Positions 16,279 through 25,775 are shown, counted from the stretch's first letter. The stretch: DNA of 64,000 nt from TMP-24 sp041397305 (GCA_041397305.1 JAWKWX010000007.1:1-64000), one strand, 5' to 3'. The notes: a model not told the origin generated them from the sequence alone. Made by a program: numbers and translations.

Positions 16279-17361
16279 ATGAGCGACATTCGCGCCGAAG
16301 TGCTTTTGCCGACGACGGCCCTGACCCGGGATCTCGGCTTCTTCACCAGGGACCTGGGTTTCCGGCTGGACATGATCTATCCGGCCGACAATCCGGCGGT
16401 TGTCGTCCTCTCCGGCCATGGCCTGCGGCTCCGGCTCGATGCGCAGATCAAGGCTGAACCGGGGCATGTGCGCATTCTCACCGACGATTATCTGACGCTT
16501 GCCGGAGGCAGGACCGAGCTGACGTCGCCCGGCGGCACGAATGTCACGCTTCACGAATTGAACCCGCCGCTGGTGCTGCCCGCCACGGAACATGCCTTCG
16601 TCGTGCGCCGCCTTGCCGATCAGGCGCCCTGGGTCATTGGCCGTGCCGGGATGGCCTACCGCGATCTGGTGCCCTCGCGCCTTGGTGGCGCGATCATCGC
16701 CAGCCACATCCGCGTTCCGGACGGCAAGGTGCCGGACATGGTCCATTACCACAAGGTGGGCTTTCAGCTCATTTTCTGCGTCAACGGCTGGGTCGACGTG
16801 CTGTACGAGGATCAGGGCGGGATACGCCGCCTGACGCGCGGCGACTGTTTCATCCAGCCGCCGCAGATCCGCCACCGGGTGATGGAGGCGGGCGAGGATA
16901 TCGAGGTGATCGAGATCGGTGTGCCGGCAGATCATGTCACCGAGATCGACCATGAGATGGAGCTTCCGACGCCGCACCTCCGCCCCGACCGTGAATGGGA
17001 CGGCCAGCGCTTCGTCCACAATCTGGCGAAAGAGGCCGCCTGGATGCCGTTCCGCCAGCCTGGCTACATCTGCCGCGACACGACGATCAACGCGGGCACC
17101 AGGGGCGTGGCGGGCGTGCAGGTCGTACGCAAGGGCGAGGGTCTGCCAACCCCCACCCGCCATGACAGCGATATCCTCTTCGGCTTCGTGATGGCTGGCG
17201 AAATGACCCTGAAAGGCGAAGGCAAGCAGCCCTACCGCCTTGTCCGGGGCGATGCCTTCGTCACGCCGCCCGGCATGGTTACCGAATGGGCCGAGCCGTC
17301 CGATGATTTCGAGCTTCTTGAAGTTTCCCTGCCCGGCGCATTTTCCACCACTCACGCCTGA
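16279..17361 (+). CDS. VOC-like plus double-cupin protein
   Basis: The 360-residue protein appears to have three parts: an N-terminal glyoxalase/VOC-like half-domain (about 1-105; LLPTTALTRDLGFFTRDLGFRL is the usual start of such a fold), a first cupin (about 130-225) with metal-ligand candidates in DMVHYHKVGFQ and PPQIRHRV, and a second, more degenerate cupin (about 260-350) with TRHDSDILFGFVMAGE. The specific function is unknown; a metal-dependent dioxygenase, isomerase or sensor is possible. A CCGGAGGAGACCGAG ribosome-binding site is strong. It is divergent from maeB and followed by a 3'-end hairpin repeat. Confidence 0.8.
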   Translation: MSDIRAEVLLPTTALTRDLGFFTRDLGFRLDMIYPADNPAVVVLSGHGLRLRLDAQIKAEPGHVRILTDDYLTLAGGRTELTSPGGTNVTLHELNPPLVLPATEHAFVVRRLADQAPWVIGRAGMAYRDLVPSRLGGAIIASHIRVPDGKVPDMVHYHKVGFQLIFCVNGWVDVLYEDQGGIRRLTRGDCFIQPPQIRHRVMEAGEDIEVIEIGVPADHVTEIDHEMELPTPHLRPDREWDGQRFVHNLAKEAAWMPFRQPGYICRDTTINAGTRGVAGVQVVRKGEGLPTPTRHDSDILFGFVMAGEMTLKGEGKQPYRLVRGDAFVTPPGMVTEWAEPSDDFELLEVSLPGAFSTTHA

Positions 17362-17379
17362 CCTTTTCCTGTCCCTTTC

Positions 17380-17446
17380 AGTCTGGCTCAAATATCCTGC
17401 GGCGGTCCGGGGTGGCGCGTAGCCCCCCCGGGCTGCTGCCGTTGCG
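17380..17446 (+). repeat. 3'-end GC-hairpin repeat (Rhodobacteraceae type)
   Basis: After the cupin gene stop, TTTCAGTCTGGCTCAAATAT leads into a GC-rich region with GGTCCGGGG and CCCCCCCGGGC arms. The same order (TTTC, GTCT, AAAT, then a G/C hairpin) is seen after hisA at 41700-41768. It resembles the interspersed hairpins that often follow stop codons in Rhodobacteraceae genomes. Confidence 0.55.
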
Positions 17447-17500
17447 TTCACGCTAACAGTCGCGTAACCAGACCGGATGGTCAAAAAACGGGAGGCGGGA

Positions 17501-17902
17501 ATGACCGAGGAAGATCTGGTCGCGGCGGCACGCGCCGTGCGTGAAAACGCCCATGCCCCCTATAGCCGCTTCAAGGTCGGCGCGGCGGTGCGCGCCGCCT
17601 CGGGCAAGGTCTATGTCGGCTGCAATGTCGAGAATGTGGCCTATCCGGAAGGCACCTGTGCCGAGGCGGGTGCCATCGCGGCCATGGTCGCGGCCGGGGA
17701 AAAACGCCTGACCGGAGTTGCGGTCATCGCCGACAGCCCTTCGCCGGTGCCGCCCTGCGGCGGCTGTCGCCAGAAGCTCGCGGAGTTCGGCGCGGGCGGA
17801 GTGCCGGTCACGCTCGCCACCACCGACGGCGCCCGCCTGACGACGACCATCGGGGCGCTTCTGCCCGGGTCGTTCGATGCCAGCCATATGGAAAGGGTCT
17901 GA
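17501..17902 (+). CDS. cdd: Cytidine deaminase
   Basis: This 133-residue homotetramer-type deaminase converts cytidine and deoxycytidine to uridine and deoxyuridine. Zinc ligands are Cys53, Cys86 and Cys89 (CAEAGAI and PCGGCRQ), with Glu55 as proton shuttle. FKVGAAVRAASG and GCNVENVAYPEG form the substrate pocket. I chose ATG 17501 because GGGAGGCGGGA lies directly upstream; an in-frame ATG 24 bases earlier lacks a site. It is the first gene of the salvage operon, and deoA starts one base after its stop. Confidence 0.96.
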   Translation: MTEEDLVAAARAVRENAHAPYSRFKVGAAVRAASGKVYVGCNVENVAYPEGTCAEAGAIAAMVAAGEKRLTGVAVIADSPSPVPPCGGCRQKLAEFGAGGVPVTLATTDGARLTTTIGALLPGSFDASHMERV

Positions 17903-17903
17903 G

Positions 17904-19211
17904 ATGGACGCGCGCCAGATCATCGCCCGCGTCCGTGACGGCGGCGGCCTTCCGGCGGAGGTAGCGCGCTGGTTTGCGGGCGGGCTCGCGTCGGGCGAGG
18001 TCACCGATGCCCAGGCCGGCGCCTTTGCCATGGCCGTCTTCCTCAACGGTCTGCCGGTGGAGGAAAGGGTCGGCTGGACCCTCGCCATGCGCGACAGCGG
18101 CCAGGTCCTTGCGTGGGACATGCCCGGCCCGGTGGTGGACAAGCACTCGACCGGTGGTATCGGTGACGTGACCTCGCTGCTGCTCGCGCCCGCGCTTGCG
18201 GCCTGCGGCGCCTATGTGCCGATGATCTCGGGCCGTGGCCTCGGCCATACCGGCGGCACGCTCGACAAGCTGGAGGCGATCCCGGGCTACAAGGTCGACC
18301 AGACGGCGGGGGATCTGACGCGCATCCTGCATGAGGTCGGCTGCGCCATCGTCGGCGCCAATGCCGATATCGCGCCCGCCGACCGGCGGCTCTATGCGAT
18401 CCGCGATGTGACGGGGACGGTGGAGAGCATCGACCTCATCACCGCCTCGATCCTGTCGAAGAAGCTCGCGGCCGGGCTGGAAGCCCTTGTTCTGGATGTG
18501 AAAGTCGGCTCCGGCGCCTTCATGAAGACACTTGACCGGGCGCGGGCGCTCGCGCGTTCGCTGGTCGATACGGCGAATGGCGCGGGCTGCAAGACCGCCG
18601 CCCTGATCACCGACATGTCGCAGCCCCTGGCGGCGGCGGCGGGAAATGCGCTTGAGGTGATCGAGGTGATGGAGACGCTGACCGGGCAGGCGATCAGCCA
18701 GCCCCTGTGGGACACGACCGTGGCGCTTGGCGGCGAGGCCCTGGTGCTGGCGGGCCTGGCCGAGGATGCGCTGGAGGGAGAGGACCAGATTGCCGAGGCG
18801 CTGGACTCCGGCCGCGCGGCGGAGGTCTTCGGCGAGATGGTCGCGGCGCTGGGCGGGCCGCATGATTTTGTGGAACATTATCCCGACCGCCTGCCTGCCG
18901 CGCCGGTGGTGCGCGAGGTGAAGGCGCCCGAGGGCGGTTTCATTGCCGCCATCGATGGCGAGGCGCTGGGCCATGCCGTGGTCCATCTCGGCGGCGGGCG
19001 GCTCAGGGGCGGTGACCGGATCAACCCGGCGGTGGGCCTGTCGGACCTCGCGCCGATCGGCGAGCCGGTGGCGAAGGGCGAGGCCTTCGCTTTGGTCCAT
19101 GCCGCATCGGAGGCGGACGCGGATCGTGCGGTGGCCGACGTGCTCGCCGCCTACCGGATCGCGCCCGAGGCGCCGGACGAGCCGGAACTGATCATCGAAA
19201 GGATCGCCTGA
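17904..19211 (+). CDS. deoA: Thymidine phosphorylase
   Basis: The 435-residue enzyme cleaves thymidine (and deoxyuridine) with phosphate to give the base and deoxyribose-1-phosphate. The glycosyltransferase-family signature covers DKHSTGGIGDVTS and SGRGLGHTGGTLDKLE (about residues 78-125), which bind phosphate and pyrimidine. The start at ATG 17904 is two bases after the cdd stop codon. The stop overlaps the deoB start by one base (TGATG), so translation is probably coupled. Its product feeds DeoB. Confidence 0.97.
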   Translation: MDARQIIARVRDGGGLPAEVARWFAGGLASGEVTDAQAGAFAMAVFLNGLPVEERVGWTLAMRDSGQVLAWDMPGPVVDKHSTGGIGDVTSLLLAPALAACGAYVPMISGRGLGHTGGTLDKLEAIPGYKVDQTAGDLTRILHEVGCAIVGANADIAPADRRLYAIRDVTGTVESIDLITASILSKKLAAGLEALVLDVKVGSGAFMKTLDRARALARSLVDTANGAGCKTAALITDMSQPLAAAAGNALEVIEVMETLTGQAISQPLWDTTVALGGEALVLAGLAEDALEGEDQIAEALDSGRAAEVFGEMVAALGGPHDFVEHYPDRLPAAPVVREVKAPEGGFIAAIDGEALGHAVVHLGGGRLRGGDRINPAVGLSDLAPIGEPVAKGEAFALVHAASEADADRAVADVLAAYRIAPEAPDEPELIIERIA

Positions 19212-20419
19212 TGGGACGCGCCTTCCTGATCGTGATGGATTCCGTGGGCGCGGGTGGCGCACCGGATGCGGGCAGCTTCTTTAACGGCAAGGTGCCGGAC
19301 ACCGGCGCCAATACGCTGGCCCATATCGCCCAGGCCTGCGCGGCGGGCCGGGCGGAGGAAGGGCGCAGCGGCCCCCTTCACATGCCAAACCTCGACAGGC
19401 TGGGCCTGTCGGCGGCGGTGGCGCTTGCCTCGGGCGCGGCGATGCCCGGCCTGCGCCACAGCCCGCAGGGCCTTTGGGGCGCCGCCACCGAAGTGTCGAA
19501 CGGCAAGGACACGCCGTCGGGCCACTGGGAACTGGCGGGCGTGCCGGTGCCTTGGGACTGGCACTATTTCCCCGATACGCAACCCGCCTTCCCGCAGGAT
19601 CTGATGGACGAGGTGGCGCGGCTCTGCGGCGCCGGGGGAACGCTTGGCAATTGCCATGCCTCGGGCGTGCCGATCATCGAGGCACATTGTGCCGAACATA
19701 TGCGGACCGGCTGGCCGATCTGCTATACCTCGGCCGACAGCGTCTTTCAGATCGCCTGTCACGAGGAGACCTTCGGCCTCGACCGACTCTTGAAGCTGTG
19801 CGAGGACATCGCGCCGCGTCTGCATGCGATGAAGGTGGGGCGGGTGATCGCCCGGCCGTTCGTGGGACGCCCCGGCAATTTCAAGCGCACGACCAATCGG
19901 CATGACTATGCGATCGCGCCGCCCGCGCCGACGCTTCTGGACTGGGTGCAGGGTGCGGGACGCAAGGTCCATGCCATCGGCAAGATCGGCGACATTTTCT
20001 CGATGCGCGGTATCGACGATGTAAAGAAGGGGACGGACATTGCACTTTTCGAACATCTTATGGATTGGTCGAGGCATGCCGGGGACGGATCCCTGATATT
20101 TGCGAACTTCGTCGAGTTCGACACACTGTTCGGCCATCCGCGCGACGTTTCTGGCTATGCCCGCGCGCTCGAATGGTTCGACGCCCGCGTGGGCGACTTT
20201 CTGGCGGCTCTTCGCCCCGGCGATCTTGCGCTTTTCACCGCCGATCACGGCAATGACCCGACCTGGACCGGCACCGACCATACGCGGGAGAGGGTGCCGG
20301 TCATAGGGCATGGTTGCGGCCTGAAGGCGATCGGCCATGTCGGCTATGTCGACATTGCTGCCTCGGTCGCGGCCCATCTCGGCGTGCCGTCGCAAGGGCC
20401 GGGGAAAAGCTTTCTCTGA
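19211..20419 (+). CDS. deoB: Phosphopentomutase
   Basis: The 402-residue metalloenzyme of the alkaline-phosphatase superfamily moves phosphate from C1 to C5 of ribose or deoxyribose. It has the N-terminal VMDSVGAGGAPDA metal site, GKDTPSGHWE with the phosphorylated Thr, and the C-terminal ADHGNDPTWTGTDHTRE with the remaining metal ligands. It takes the sugar phosphates made by DeoA. No deoC aldolase is seen in the window. The start overlaps deoA; a 92-bp gap with a dispersed repeat separates it from add. Confidence 0.97.
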   Translation: MGRAFLIVMDSVGAGGAPDAGSFFNGKVPDTGANTLAHIAQACAAGRAEEGRSGPLHMPNLDRLGLSAAVALASGAAMPGLRHSPQGLWGAATEVSNGKDTPSGHWELAGVPVPWDWHYFPDTQPAFPQDLMDEVARLCGAGGTLGNCHASGVPIIEAHCAEHMRTGWPICYTSADSVFQIACHEETFGLDRLLKLCEDIAPRLHAMKVGRVIARPFVGRPGNFKRTTNRHDYAIAPPAPTLLDWVQGAGRKVHAIGKIGDIFSMRGIDDVKKGTDIALFEHLMDWSRHAGDGSLIFANFVEFDTLFGHPRDVSGYARALEWFDARVGDFLAALRPGDLALFTADHGNDPTWTGTDHTRERVPVIGHGCGLKAIGHVGYVDIAASVAAHLGVPSQGPGKSFL

Positions 20420-20451
20420 GCCCGCCATCCCGTACCGCCGGTGTCCCGCGC

Positions 20452-20484
20452 CCGTCCCGCAAGCGTATGGCATCCGTCCCGACA
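20452..20484 (-). repeat. 33-bp dispersed repeat, copy 2
   Basis: The minus strand reads the same 33 bases as 777-809 with one mismatch. It occupies the short deoB-add gap, ending 27 bp before the add start, so it is transcribed within the salvage operon unless it contains a promoter. After the shared core both copies reach CGGTACGG, here after a 14-bp insertion relative to copy 1. Confidence 0.7.
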
Positions 20485-20511
20485 AGAGCCGTCCGAAAGG
20501 AAACCCCGAAG

Positions 20512-21501
20512 ATGACCGCGACATCGCCCAAGATCGAACTGCACCTGCATCTTGAAGGGGCGGCACCGCCCACCTTCATCCGGGGGCTGGCGAAGGAAAA
20601 GTCGATGGATCTGTCCGGCATCTTCGACGAGCGCGGCCATTACGCCTACCGCGATTTCTGGCATTTCCTGAAGGTCTATGAGGCGGCGACCGAAACGCTG
20701 AAAAGCCCGGAGGATTACCACCGCCTGACGCTCGCCGTGCTCGAGGAAAGTGCGGCCTCCGGTGTCGTCTATTCCGAGACCTTCCTTTCCCCCGACTTCT
20801 GCGGCGGACGGGACGTGGAAGCCTGGAAGGACTATCTGGCCGCGATCCGCGAGGCGGCCGATCTTGCCGAGAAGCGCGACGGGATCACGCTTCGGGGCAT
20901 CATCACCGCGATCCGGCATTTCGGGCCGGAGAAGGCGCGCGAAACCGCGCTCTGCGCGGCCGAGACCGCAGGCGACTGGATCGTCGGCTTCGGACTGGCG
21001 GGCGACGAAAAGATAGGCAAACCCAAGGACTTCGCCTGGTCCTTTGATGCAGCACGTGAAGCGGGATTGCGCCTGACCGCCCATGCCGGCGAATGGGGCG
21101 CGCCTGACAGCGTACGCGACGCGATCCGCGATCTGGGTGTGGAGCGGATCGGGCATGGCGTGCGGGCGATCGAGGATCTGGCGCTGGTCGACGAGATCGC
21201 CGAGAAGGGCGTCGTGCTGGAGGTCTGTCCGGGGTCGAACGTGGCGCTTGGGGTCTGCAAGACCTGGCGCGCCCATCCGATCCACCGGCTGCGCGAGCGC
21301 GGCGTGAAGGTCACGATCTCGACCGACGATCCGCCCTTCTTCCACACCACGATGACGAACGAATATGAACGGCTCGCCGAAGCCTTCGACTGGGACGAGG
21401 GCGTTTTCGACGCGATCGCCCGCACCTCGATTGACGCGGCCTTCTGCGATGGCGATACAAGGGGTCGGATCGCCAAGAAGCTGGAGGCTGCCCGTGCGTG
21501 A
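20512..21501 (+). CDS. add: Adenosine deaminase family protein
   Basis: The 329-residue amidohydrolase deaminates adenosine and deoxyadenosine to inosine. Metal ligands are His11 and His13 (HLHLEG), the His of TAHAGEWG, and the Asp pair of STDDPPFF; catalytic Glu is in HAGEWG and GHGVRAIED is conserved. The start at ATG 20512 has AAAGGA ten bases upstream. The family also includes adenine deaminases; the length and HLHLEG context suit add but do not exclude adenine as substrate. The GTG start of upp lies inside its last codons. Confidence 0.9.
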   Translation: MTATSPKIELHLHLEGAAPPTFIRGLAKEKSMDLSGIFDERGHYAYRDFWHFLKVYEAATETLKSPEDYHRLTLAVLEESAASGVVYSETFLSPDFCGGRDVEAWKDYLAAIREAADLAEKRDGITLRGIITAIRHFGPEKARETALCAAETAGDWIVGFGLAGDEKIGKPKDFAWSFDAAREAGLRLTAHAGEWGAPDSVRDAIRDLGVERIGHGVRAIEDLALVDEIAEKGVVLEVCPGSNVALGVCKTWRAHPIHRLRERGVKVTISTDDPPFFHTTMTNEYERLAEAFDWDEGVFDAIARTSIDAAFCDGDTRGRIAKKLEAARA

Positions 21502-22126
21502 TCATCTGACCATCGTCAAACACCCGCTGGTGCAGCACAAGCTGACGCTGATGCGCGAGAAGGAGACATCGACCAATTCCTTCCGCCGTCTCCTGCGCGA
21601 GATCAGCCAGCTTCTGGCCTACGAGATCACCCGCGAGATGGAAATGACAACGCAGCGGATCGAGACGCCGCTGTGCGAGATGGACGCGCCGGTGATCGAC
21701 GGCAAGAAGCTCGCGCTCATCTCGATCCTGCGCGCCGGAAACGGGCTGCTGGATGGCGTGCTGGAACTCATTCCGGCGGCGCGCGTGGGCTTCGTCGGCC
21801 TCTACCGCGACCCCGAGACGCTGCAGCCGGTGCAATATTACTACAAGGTGCCCTCGGGGCTGGAGGACCGTCTGGTCATCGCGCTCGACCCGATGCTGGC
21901 GACCGGCAATTCCTCGGCCGCGGCGATCGACCTTCTGAAGAAGTCCGGCGCGAAGAACATCCGGTTCATGTGCCTTCTTGCCGCGCCGGAAGGCGTCGCG
22001 CGGATGAAGGAGGCGCATCCGGACGTGCCGATCGTGACGGCGGCACTCGACAGCCATCTGAATGATCACGGCTATATCGTGCCGGGTCTGGGCGATGCTG
22101 GCGACCGGATGTTCGGCACGAAGTGA
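21494..22126 (+). CDS. upp: Uracil phosphoribosyltransferase
   Basis: The 210-residue enzyme makes UMP from uracil and PRPP. It shows the family N-terminus HPLVQHKLTLMREKETS, the ISILRAGNGLL block, and the PRPP-binding ALDPMLATGNSSAAAI motif. The C-terminal YIVPGLGDAGDRMFGT is the uracil-binding flap. The GTG start overlaps the end of add by 8 bases, so it is coupled to the salvage operon. With Cdd and DeoA it completes a route from pyrimidine nucleosides to UMP. Confidence 0.97.
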   Translation: MRDHLTIVKHPLVQHKLTLMREKETSTNSFRRLLREISQLLAYEITREMEMTTQRIETPLCEMDAPVIDGKKLALISILRAGNGLLDGVLELIPAARVGFVGLYRDPETLQPVQYYYKVPSGLEDRLVIALDPMLATGNSSAAAIDLLKKSGAKNIRFMCLLAAPEGVARMKEAHPDVPIVTAALDSHLNDHGYIVPGLGDAGDRMFGTK

Positions 22127-22190
22127 GAGAAGGCTTTACCGGCGCCCGGGCCTTTGCCAATCTGGCCACGGGGTGGAGGCGGGGCAGGCG

Positions 22191-23012
22191 ATGAGAGTTC
22201 TTCCGGTACTGGTTTCGATTGCTGTCCTGGCGGGTCAGCCGATCTTCGGGCAGGTCAGTGGCCCGGCGGAGCCGCCGGCCGCCGATTATGCCGGGCGGGA
22301 CTATACCGACAGCAAGGGCTGCCTCTTCCAGCGCGCGGTGGTGAATGGCGCGGTGGTCTGGGTGCCGCGGCTGGATCAATCGAACCGGCCGGTCTGTGGT
22401 CAGGCGCCAGGCGCGTCGCCCCTGGCCGAGGCGACGGAGGAGGCTGCGGCGACGACCGGGGCCAAGCCGAAAATGTCGGCGCCAGTGGCGATGAAAACCA
22501 GACGCGCGCGTCCGGCTCTGGTGATCGTCGGAACGGAAGCCGTAGCCCCGGGCGATGCACTGTGTCAGCATGGCGGCGCGCGGGCGTGGCTGAGCGACGG
22601 GCGGCGGATCAGCCGTTGCGGCGGTGGCGCGCTTGACCCCGAGAGCGTGAATGCGCTGGGCGTGCCGGGATTGGCGGTGGCGGGCGTCTCGGACGACCCG
22701 GGGGCCCTCGCCCGCGCGAAGGCGCTGGGTGCGGGCGGCTACAGGCTGGTCTGGTCGAGCGATGGAACGGTGGAAGAGCGGCCGGTGCCGGGCGCGGCGC
22801 TTTGGGTGCAGGTCGGCGCCTTCGCCGATCCGGCGAATGTCGGGGCGGCCGCGTCGGCGGTGAAGGGCGCGGATTACGCCGTGGCCCGGCAGAAGGTGCG
22901 GGGCGGGGCGCTGACCGCCATCCTTGCGGGACCCTTCGCCATGCCAGCAGAGGCAGAAGCTGCGCGCGCGCGACTGGCGCCGGAATTTCCCGGCGCCTTT
23001 GTCCGGCCTTAG
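22191..23012 (+). CDS. Secreted SPOR-domain protein
   Basis: The 273-residue protein has an N-terminal signal peptide (MRVLPVLVSIAVLAGQPIFGQ), a middle region with several Cys (KGCLFQ, PVCGQ, ALCQHGG, SRCGG), and a C-terminal SPOR domain (about 200-273; LWVQVGAFADPANV to GPFAMPAEAEAARARL). SPOR domains bind denuded peptidoglycan at division sites, so a role in the cell envelope is likely. It lies 64 bp after upp on the same strand; its last four bases overlap the convergent membrane protein gene. Confidence 0.82.
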   Translation: MRVLPVLVSIAVLAGQPIFGQVSGPAEPPAADYAGRDYTDSKGCLFQRAVVNGAVVWVPRLDQSNRPVCGQAPGASPLAEATEEAAATTGAKPKMSAPVAMKTRRARPALVIVGTEAVAPGDALCQHGGARAWLSDGRRISRCGGGALDPESVNALGVPGLAVAGVSDDPGALARAKALGAGGYRLVWSSDGTVEERPVPGAALWVQVGAFADPANVGAAASAVKGADYAVARQKVRGGALTAILAGPFAMPAEAEAARARLAPEFPGAFVRP

Positions 23013-23995
23013 CCGCAGATCCCCTGCAGGCCGACCCAGTCGGTATCGCTGATGACCGGTTCGACCGTGTCACCGCCCGTCGGGGCCGGAGTGACGCCCG
23101 TCGCCTTGAAATAGGGCGCGGGATCGAGCCGGAGGCGTGCCGCCTGCGCCGACAACTCGTCTGCAGAAACGGGTGCGACCGGCGCTTTCAGGAGGCGTTC
23201 GCCATAGCCGTGAAAGGCCTCGCGCGGGATGTCGCCGGTGGTCAGAAGGTGGAAGGTCGCACGGAACCCGGCGTAGGACAGCGCGTCGGCCAGCGCGTCG
23301 GCGCGGCGGGCGCGAAGTTCCTCGGCGAGGACATGACCGGCAAGAAGGGCGGGATCGTCGCCGCTGTCGACAAGCGGGCGACCGGCGAGGATCACGCCGC
23401 CGGGCAGGTGCAGCGTGCCCTGCAGCCCCTCGGGCAGGATCACCAGCGCACCGGAGCGGCCGAGAAGGCGGTTCGACAGAAGATCGGTCGCCGCGAGCCC
23501 CTCGGGCTCGGCGCAGGGCGGGCCGGCCAGGCGTGTGACATCGGCAAGGATTGCCTGGCCCACGGCAGCGCGGACCGGCGCGGGCAGGACATTGGCCGTA
23601 TGGGCGATGAGCGCGCCGGGCAGCCAGAAGATCATCGCGCCGAGGAAGGCGGCGAGGAGCGTGGCGACGAGCACGCCACGCAGGCGCCCGGGATGGGGGC
23701 GGCGCGCCTCGATCAGCCGGTGGACCTTGTGGATCGCGGCGATCATCACCTCGTCGTCGATCTCAAGCTCTTCTTCGGCGTCGGGGTCGGGGCGGAAGAC
23801 CGCGGGCATCTCGCCCGGATTGGCGCGGGTCAGCGCCGGAAGGGACCAATGGGCGAGCGCCCGGTCCGAGGACGCCTCTTTCAGCATCAGCGTCGCGTCG
23901 CCGAAGGTGACGATCACCTCGCGCCGCTGGGCGCCCACGGCTTCGCGCCAGAGGCCGGTGCATTCCAGTCGCTGATATTCGCTGAGCGCCGTCAT
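23009..23995 (-). CDS. Conserved membrane protein of unknown function
   Basis: The 328-residue protein has a cytoplasmic N-terminal domain of about 100 residues (REVIVTFGDATLMLKE, then an acidic EEELEIDDE stretch), one or two hydrophobic helices around 105-135 (GVLVATLLAAFLGAMIFWL), and a C-terminal region of about 190 residues, probably periplasmic, with HVLAEELRARRADALADAL. The latter has the look of a peptidase-like helix but no HExxH is present. I do not recognise the family. It ends overlapping the SPOR gene by four bases. Confidence 0.7.
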   Translation of the reverse strand: MTALSEYQRLECTGLWREAVGAQRREVIVTFGDATLMLKEASSDRALAHWSLPALTRANPGEMPAVFRPDPDAEEELEIDDEVMIAAIHKVHRLIEARRPHPGRLRGVLVATLLAAFLGAMIFWLPGALIAHTANVLPAPVRAAVGQAILADVTRLAGPPCAEPEGLAATDLLSNRLLGRSGALVILPEGLQGTLHLPGGVILAGRPLVDSGDDPALLAGHVLAEELRARRADALADALSYAGFRATFHLLTTGDIPREAFHGYGERLLKAPVAPVSADELSAQAARLRLDPAPYFKATGVTPAPTGGDTVEPVISDTDWVGLQGICG

Positions 23996-24149
23996 GGGGC
24001 GGGGTGCTGCTCTTGCCTGTTTTGCGGCAGTCTAGCGAAGCAATGGGGGGCGGGCAATCTTCCAGGCCGCTCGTCGGTCCCTTGCGGGCACTCCTCGCTC
24101 CGCCGCCGAAGAGAGACCGCAAGGGATCGCAGAGGCGCCCCGCGGCGGG

Positions 24150-25775
24150 TCAGAGCGTCCTGGCCCGCGCGCGCAGCTCGAACTTCTGGATCTTGCCGGT
24201 CGAGGTCTTTGGAAGCTCCTGAAACACCACTCGCTTCGGGGTCTTGAAACCCGCGAGCCGCGCCCGCGCGAAGGCGATGAGATCCTCTTCGCTCGCCTCC
24301 TGCCCCGGCTTCAGCTCGACGAAGGCGCAGGGCACTTCGCCCCATTTGTCGTCGGGCTTGGCCACCACGGCACACAGAAGCACCGCCGGATGATGCATCA
24401 GCGCGCCCTCGACCTCGACCGAGGAGACATTCTCGCCGCCCGAAATGATGATGTCCTTCGCCCGGTCGGTGATCTTGATATAGCCGTCCGGATGCTGGAA
24501 GGCGATGTCGCCGGACCGGAACCAGCCGCCCCTGAAGGCCTCTGCCGTCGCGTCGGGATTCTTGTAATAACCCTTCATCACCGCATTGCCGCGAATGGCG
24601 ATCTCGCCCAGGGTGGCGCCGTCACGGGGCACTGCGGCAGTGTTTTCACCCTGCACGCCGATCTCCTCCATGAAGGGCATGAGAACGCCCGTGCGCGCCT
24701 TGATCGCCGCGCGCTCTTCCTGCGGCAGCCCGTCCCACTCCGGCCGCCAGAGGCATTCGGTGACATGGCCGAAGGTTTCGGTCAGGCCATAGACCTGGGT
24801 GACGGAAAAGCCCAAGGGCTCGATCGCGGCAAGCGTGGCGGCAGCGGGCGGGGCGCCCGCGGTGTAGGTCTGGACGATATGGGAGAAGGGCCGCCTTTCT
24901 TCGGGGCGGGCGTTGATGATCATGTTGAGCACGATCGGCGCCCCGCCCATATGGGTCACGCCTTCCTCGGCGATGGCGCGGTAGATCGCGGCGGCTGTGA
25001 CATCGCGGCAGCAGACGATGGTGCCGCCGAGCGCCGGGATCGTCCAGCTGTGGCACCAGCCATTGCAGTGGAAGAGCGGCACGATGGTCAGATAGACCGG
25101 CCGCAGCCCCATCTGCCAGGCGACGGCCGTCCCCATACCCAGAAGATAGGCGCCACGATGGTGATAGACCACGCCCTTGGGCCGCCCGGTGGTGCCGGAC
25201 GTGTAGTTGAGCGCTAAGCTTTCCCATTCGTCCTGCGGCATTTTCCATGGCGCGGCCGCGTCGCCCGTCGCGAGCAGATCCTCGTAGGTCTGATAGCGCC
25301 CGCTTGCCTCGGTCCCTGCCACCCGGTCCGGCACCTCGACGATCCTCGGGCCGGCGCCCGCATTTCGGGCGATGGCGTCCTCGGCGAGCGGCAGGAGCGC
25401 GCTGTCGACGAGCGCGAGCTTCGCTTCCCCATGCGCGAAGATATAGGCGACGGTATCGGCATCGAGCCGCGTGTTGATCGCATTGATCACCGCCCCGGCC
25501 GCCGGGATGCCGAAATGCGCCTCGACCTGGGCGGGCACGTTCGGCAGGAGTGTCGCCACGACATCGCCGGGGGCGACGCCCGCGCGGTCGAGCGCCGAGG
25601 CAAGGTGGCTGACACGCCCGTGAAACGCGCGATAGGTCCAGCGTTCGCTTCCATAGACGAGCGCCGCATCATTGGCGAAAACATCCGCCGCGCGCCTGAG
25701 GAAAGAGAGGGGTGTGAGCGGCACGAAATTCGCCGCATTCTTCCCAAGCCCGGTTTCGTCCCTGAGCCAACCCAT
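24150..25775 (-). CDS. AMP-forming fatty acyl-CoA synthetase (AlkK/DmdB-like)
   Basis: The 541-residue adenylate-forming enzyme activates a carboxylic acid to its CoA thioester. Motifs: YTSGTTGRPKGVVY (P-loop-like), YGLTETFGHVTECLW, GWFRSGDIAFQHPDGY, DRAKDIIISGGENVSS and C-terminal PKTSTGKIQK with the adenylation Lys. This pattern fits medium-chain synthetases such as AlkK and the methylmercaptopropionate ligase DmdB. The start at ATG 25775 follows GGGAGGTACGC. It stands apart from the beta-oxidation genes a few kilobases away, and the substrate cannot be fixed from sequence. Confidence 0.9.
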   Translation of the reverse strand: MGWLRDETGLGKNAANFVPLTPLSFLRRAADVFANDAALVYGSERWTYRAFHGRVSHLASALDRAGVAPGDVVATLLPNVPAQVEAHFGIPAAGAVINAINTRLDADTVAYIFAHGEAKLALVDSALLPLAEDAIARNAGAGPRIVEVPDRVAGTEASGRYQTYEDLLATGDAAAPWKMPQDEWESLALNYTSGTTGRPKGVVYHHRGAYLLGMGTAVAWQMGLRPVYLTIVPLFHCNGWCHSWTIPALGGTIVCCRDVTAAAIYRAIAEEGVTHMGGAPIVLNMIINARPEERRPFSHIVQTYTAGAPPAAATLAAIEPLGFSVTQVYGLTETFGHVTECLWRPEWDGLPQEERAAIKARTGVLMPFMEEIGVQGENTAAVPRDGATLGEIAIRGNAVMKGYYKNPDATAEAFRGGWFRSGDIAFQHPDGYIKITDRAKDIIISGGENVSSVEVEGALMHHPAVLLCAVVAKPDDKWGEVPCAFVELKPGQEASEEDLIAFARARLAGFKTPKRVVFQELPKTSTGKIQKFELRARARTL

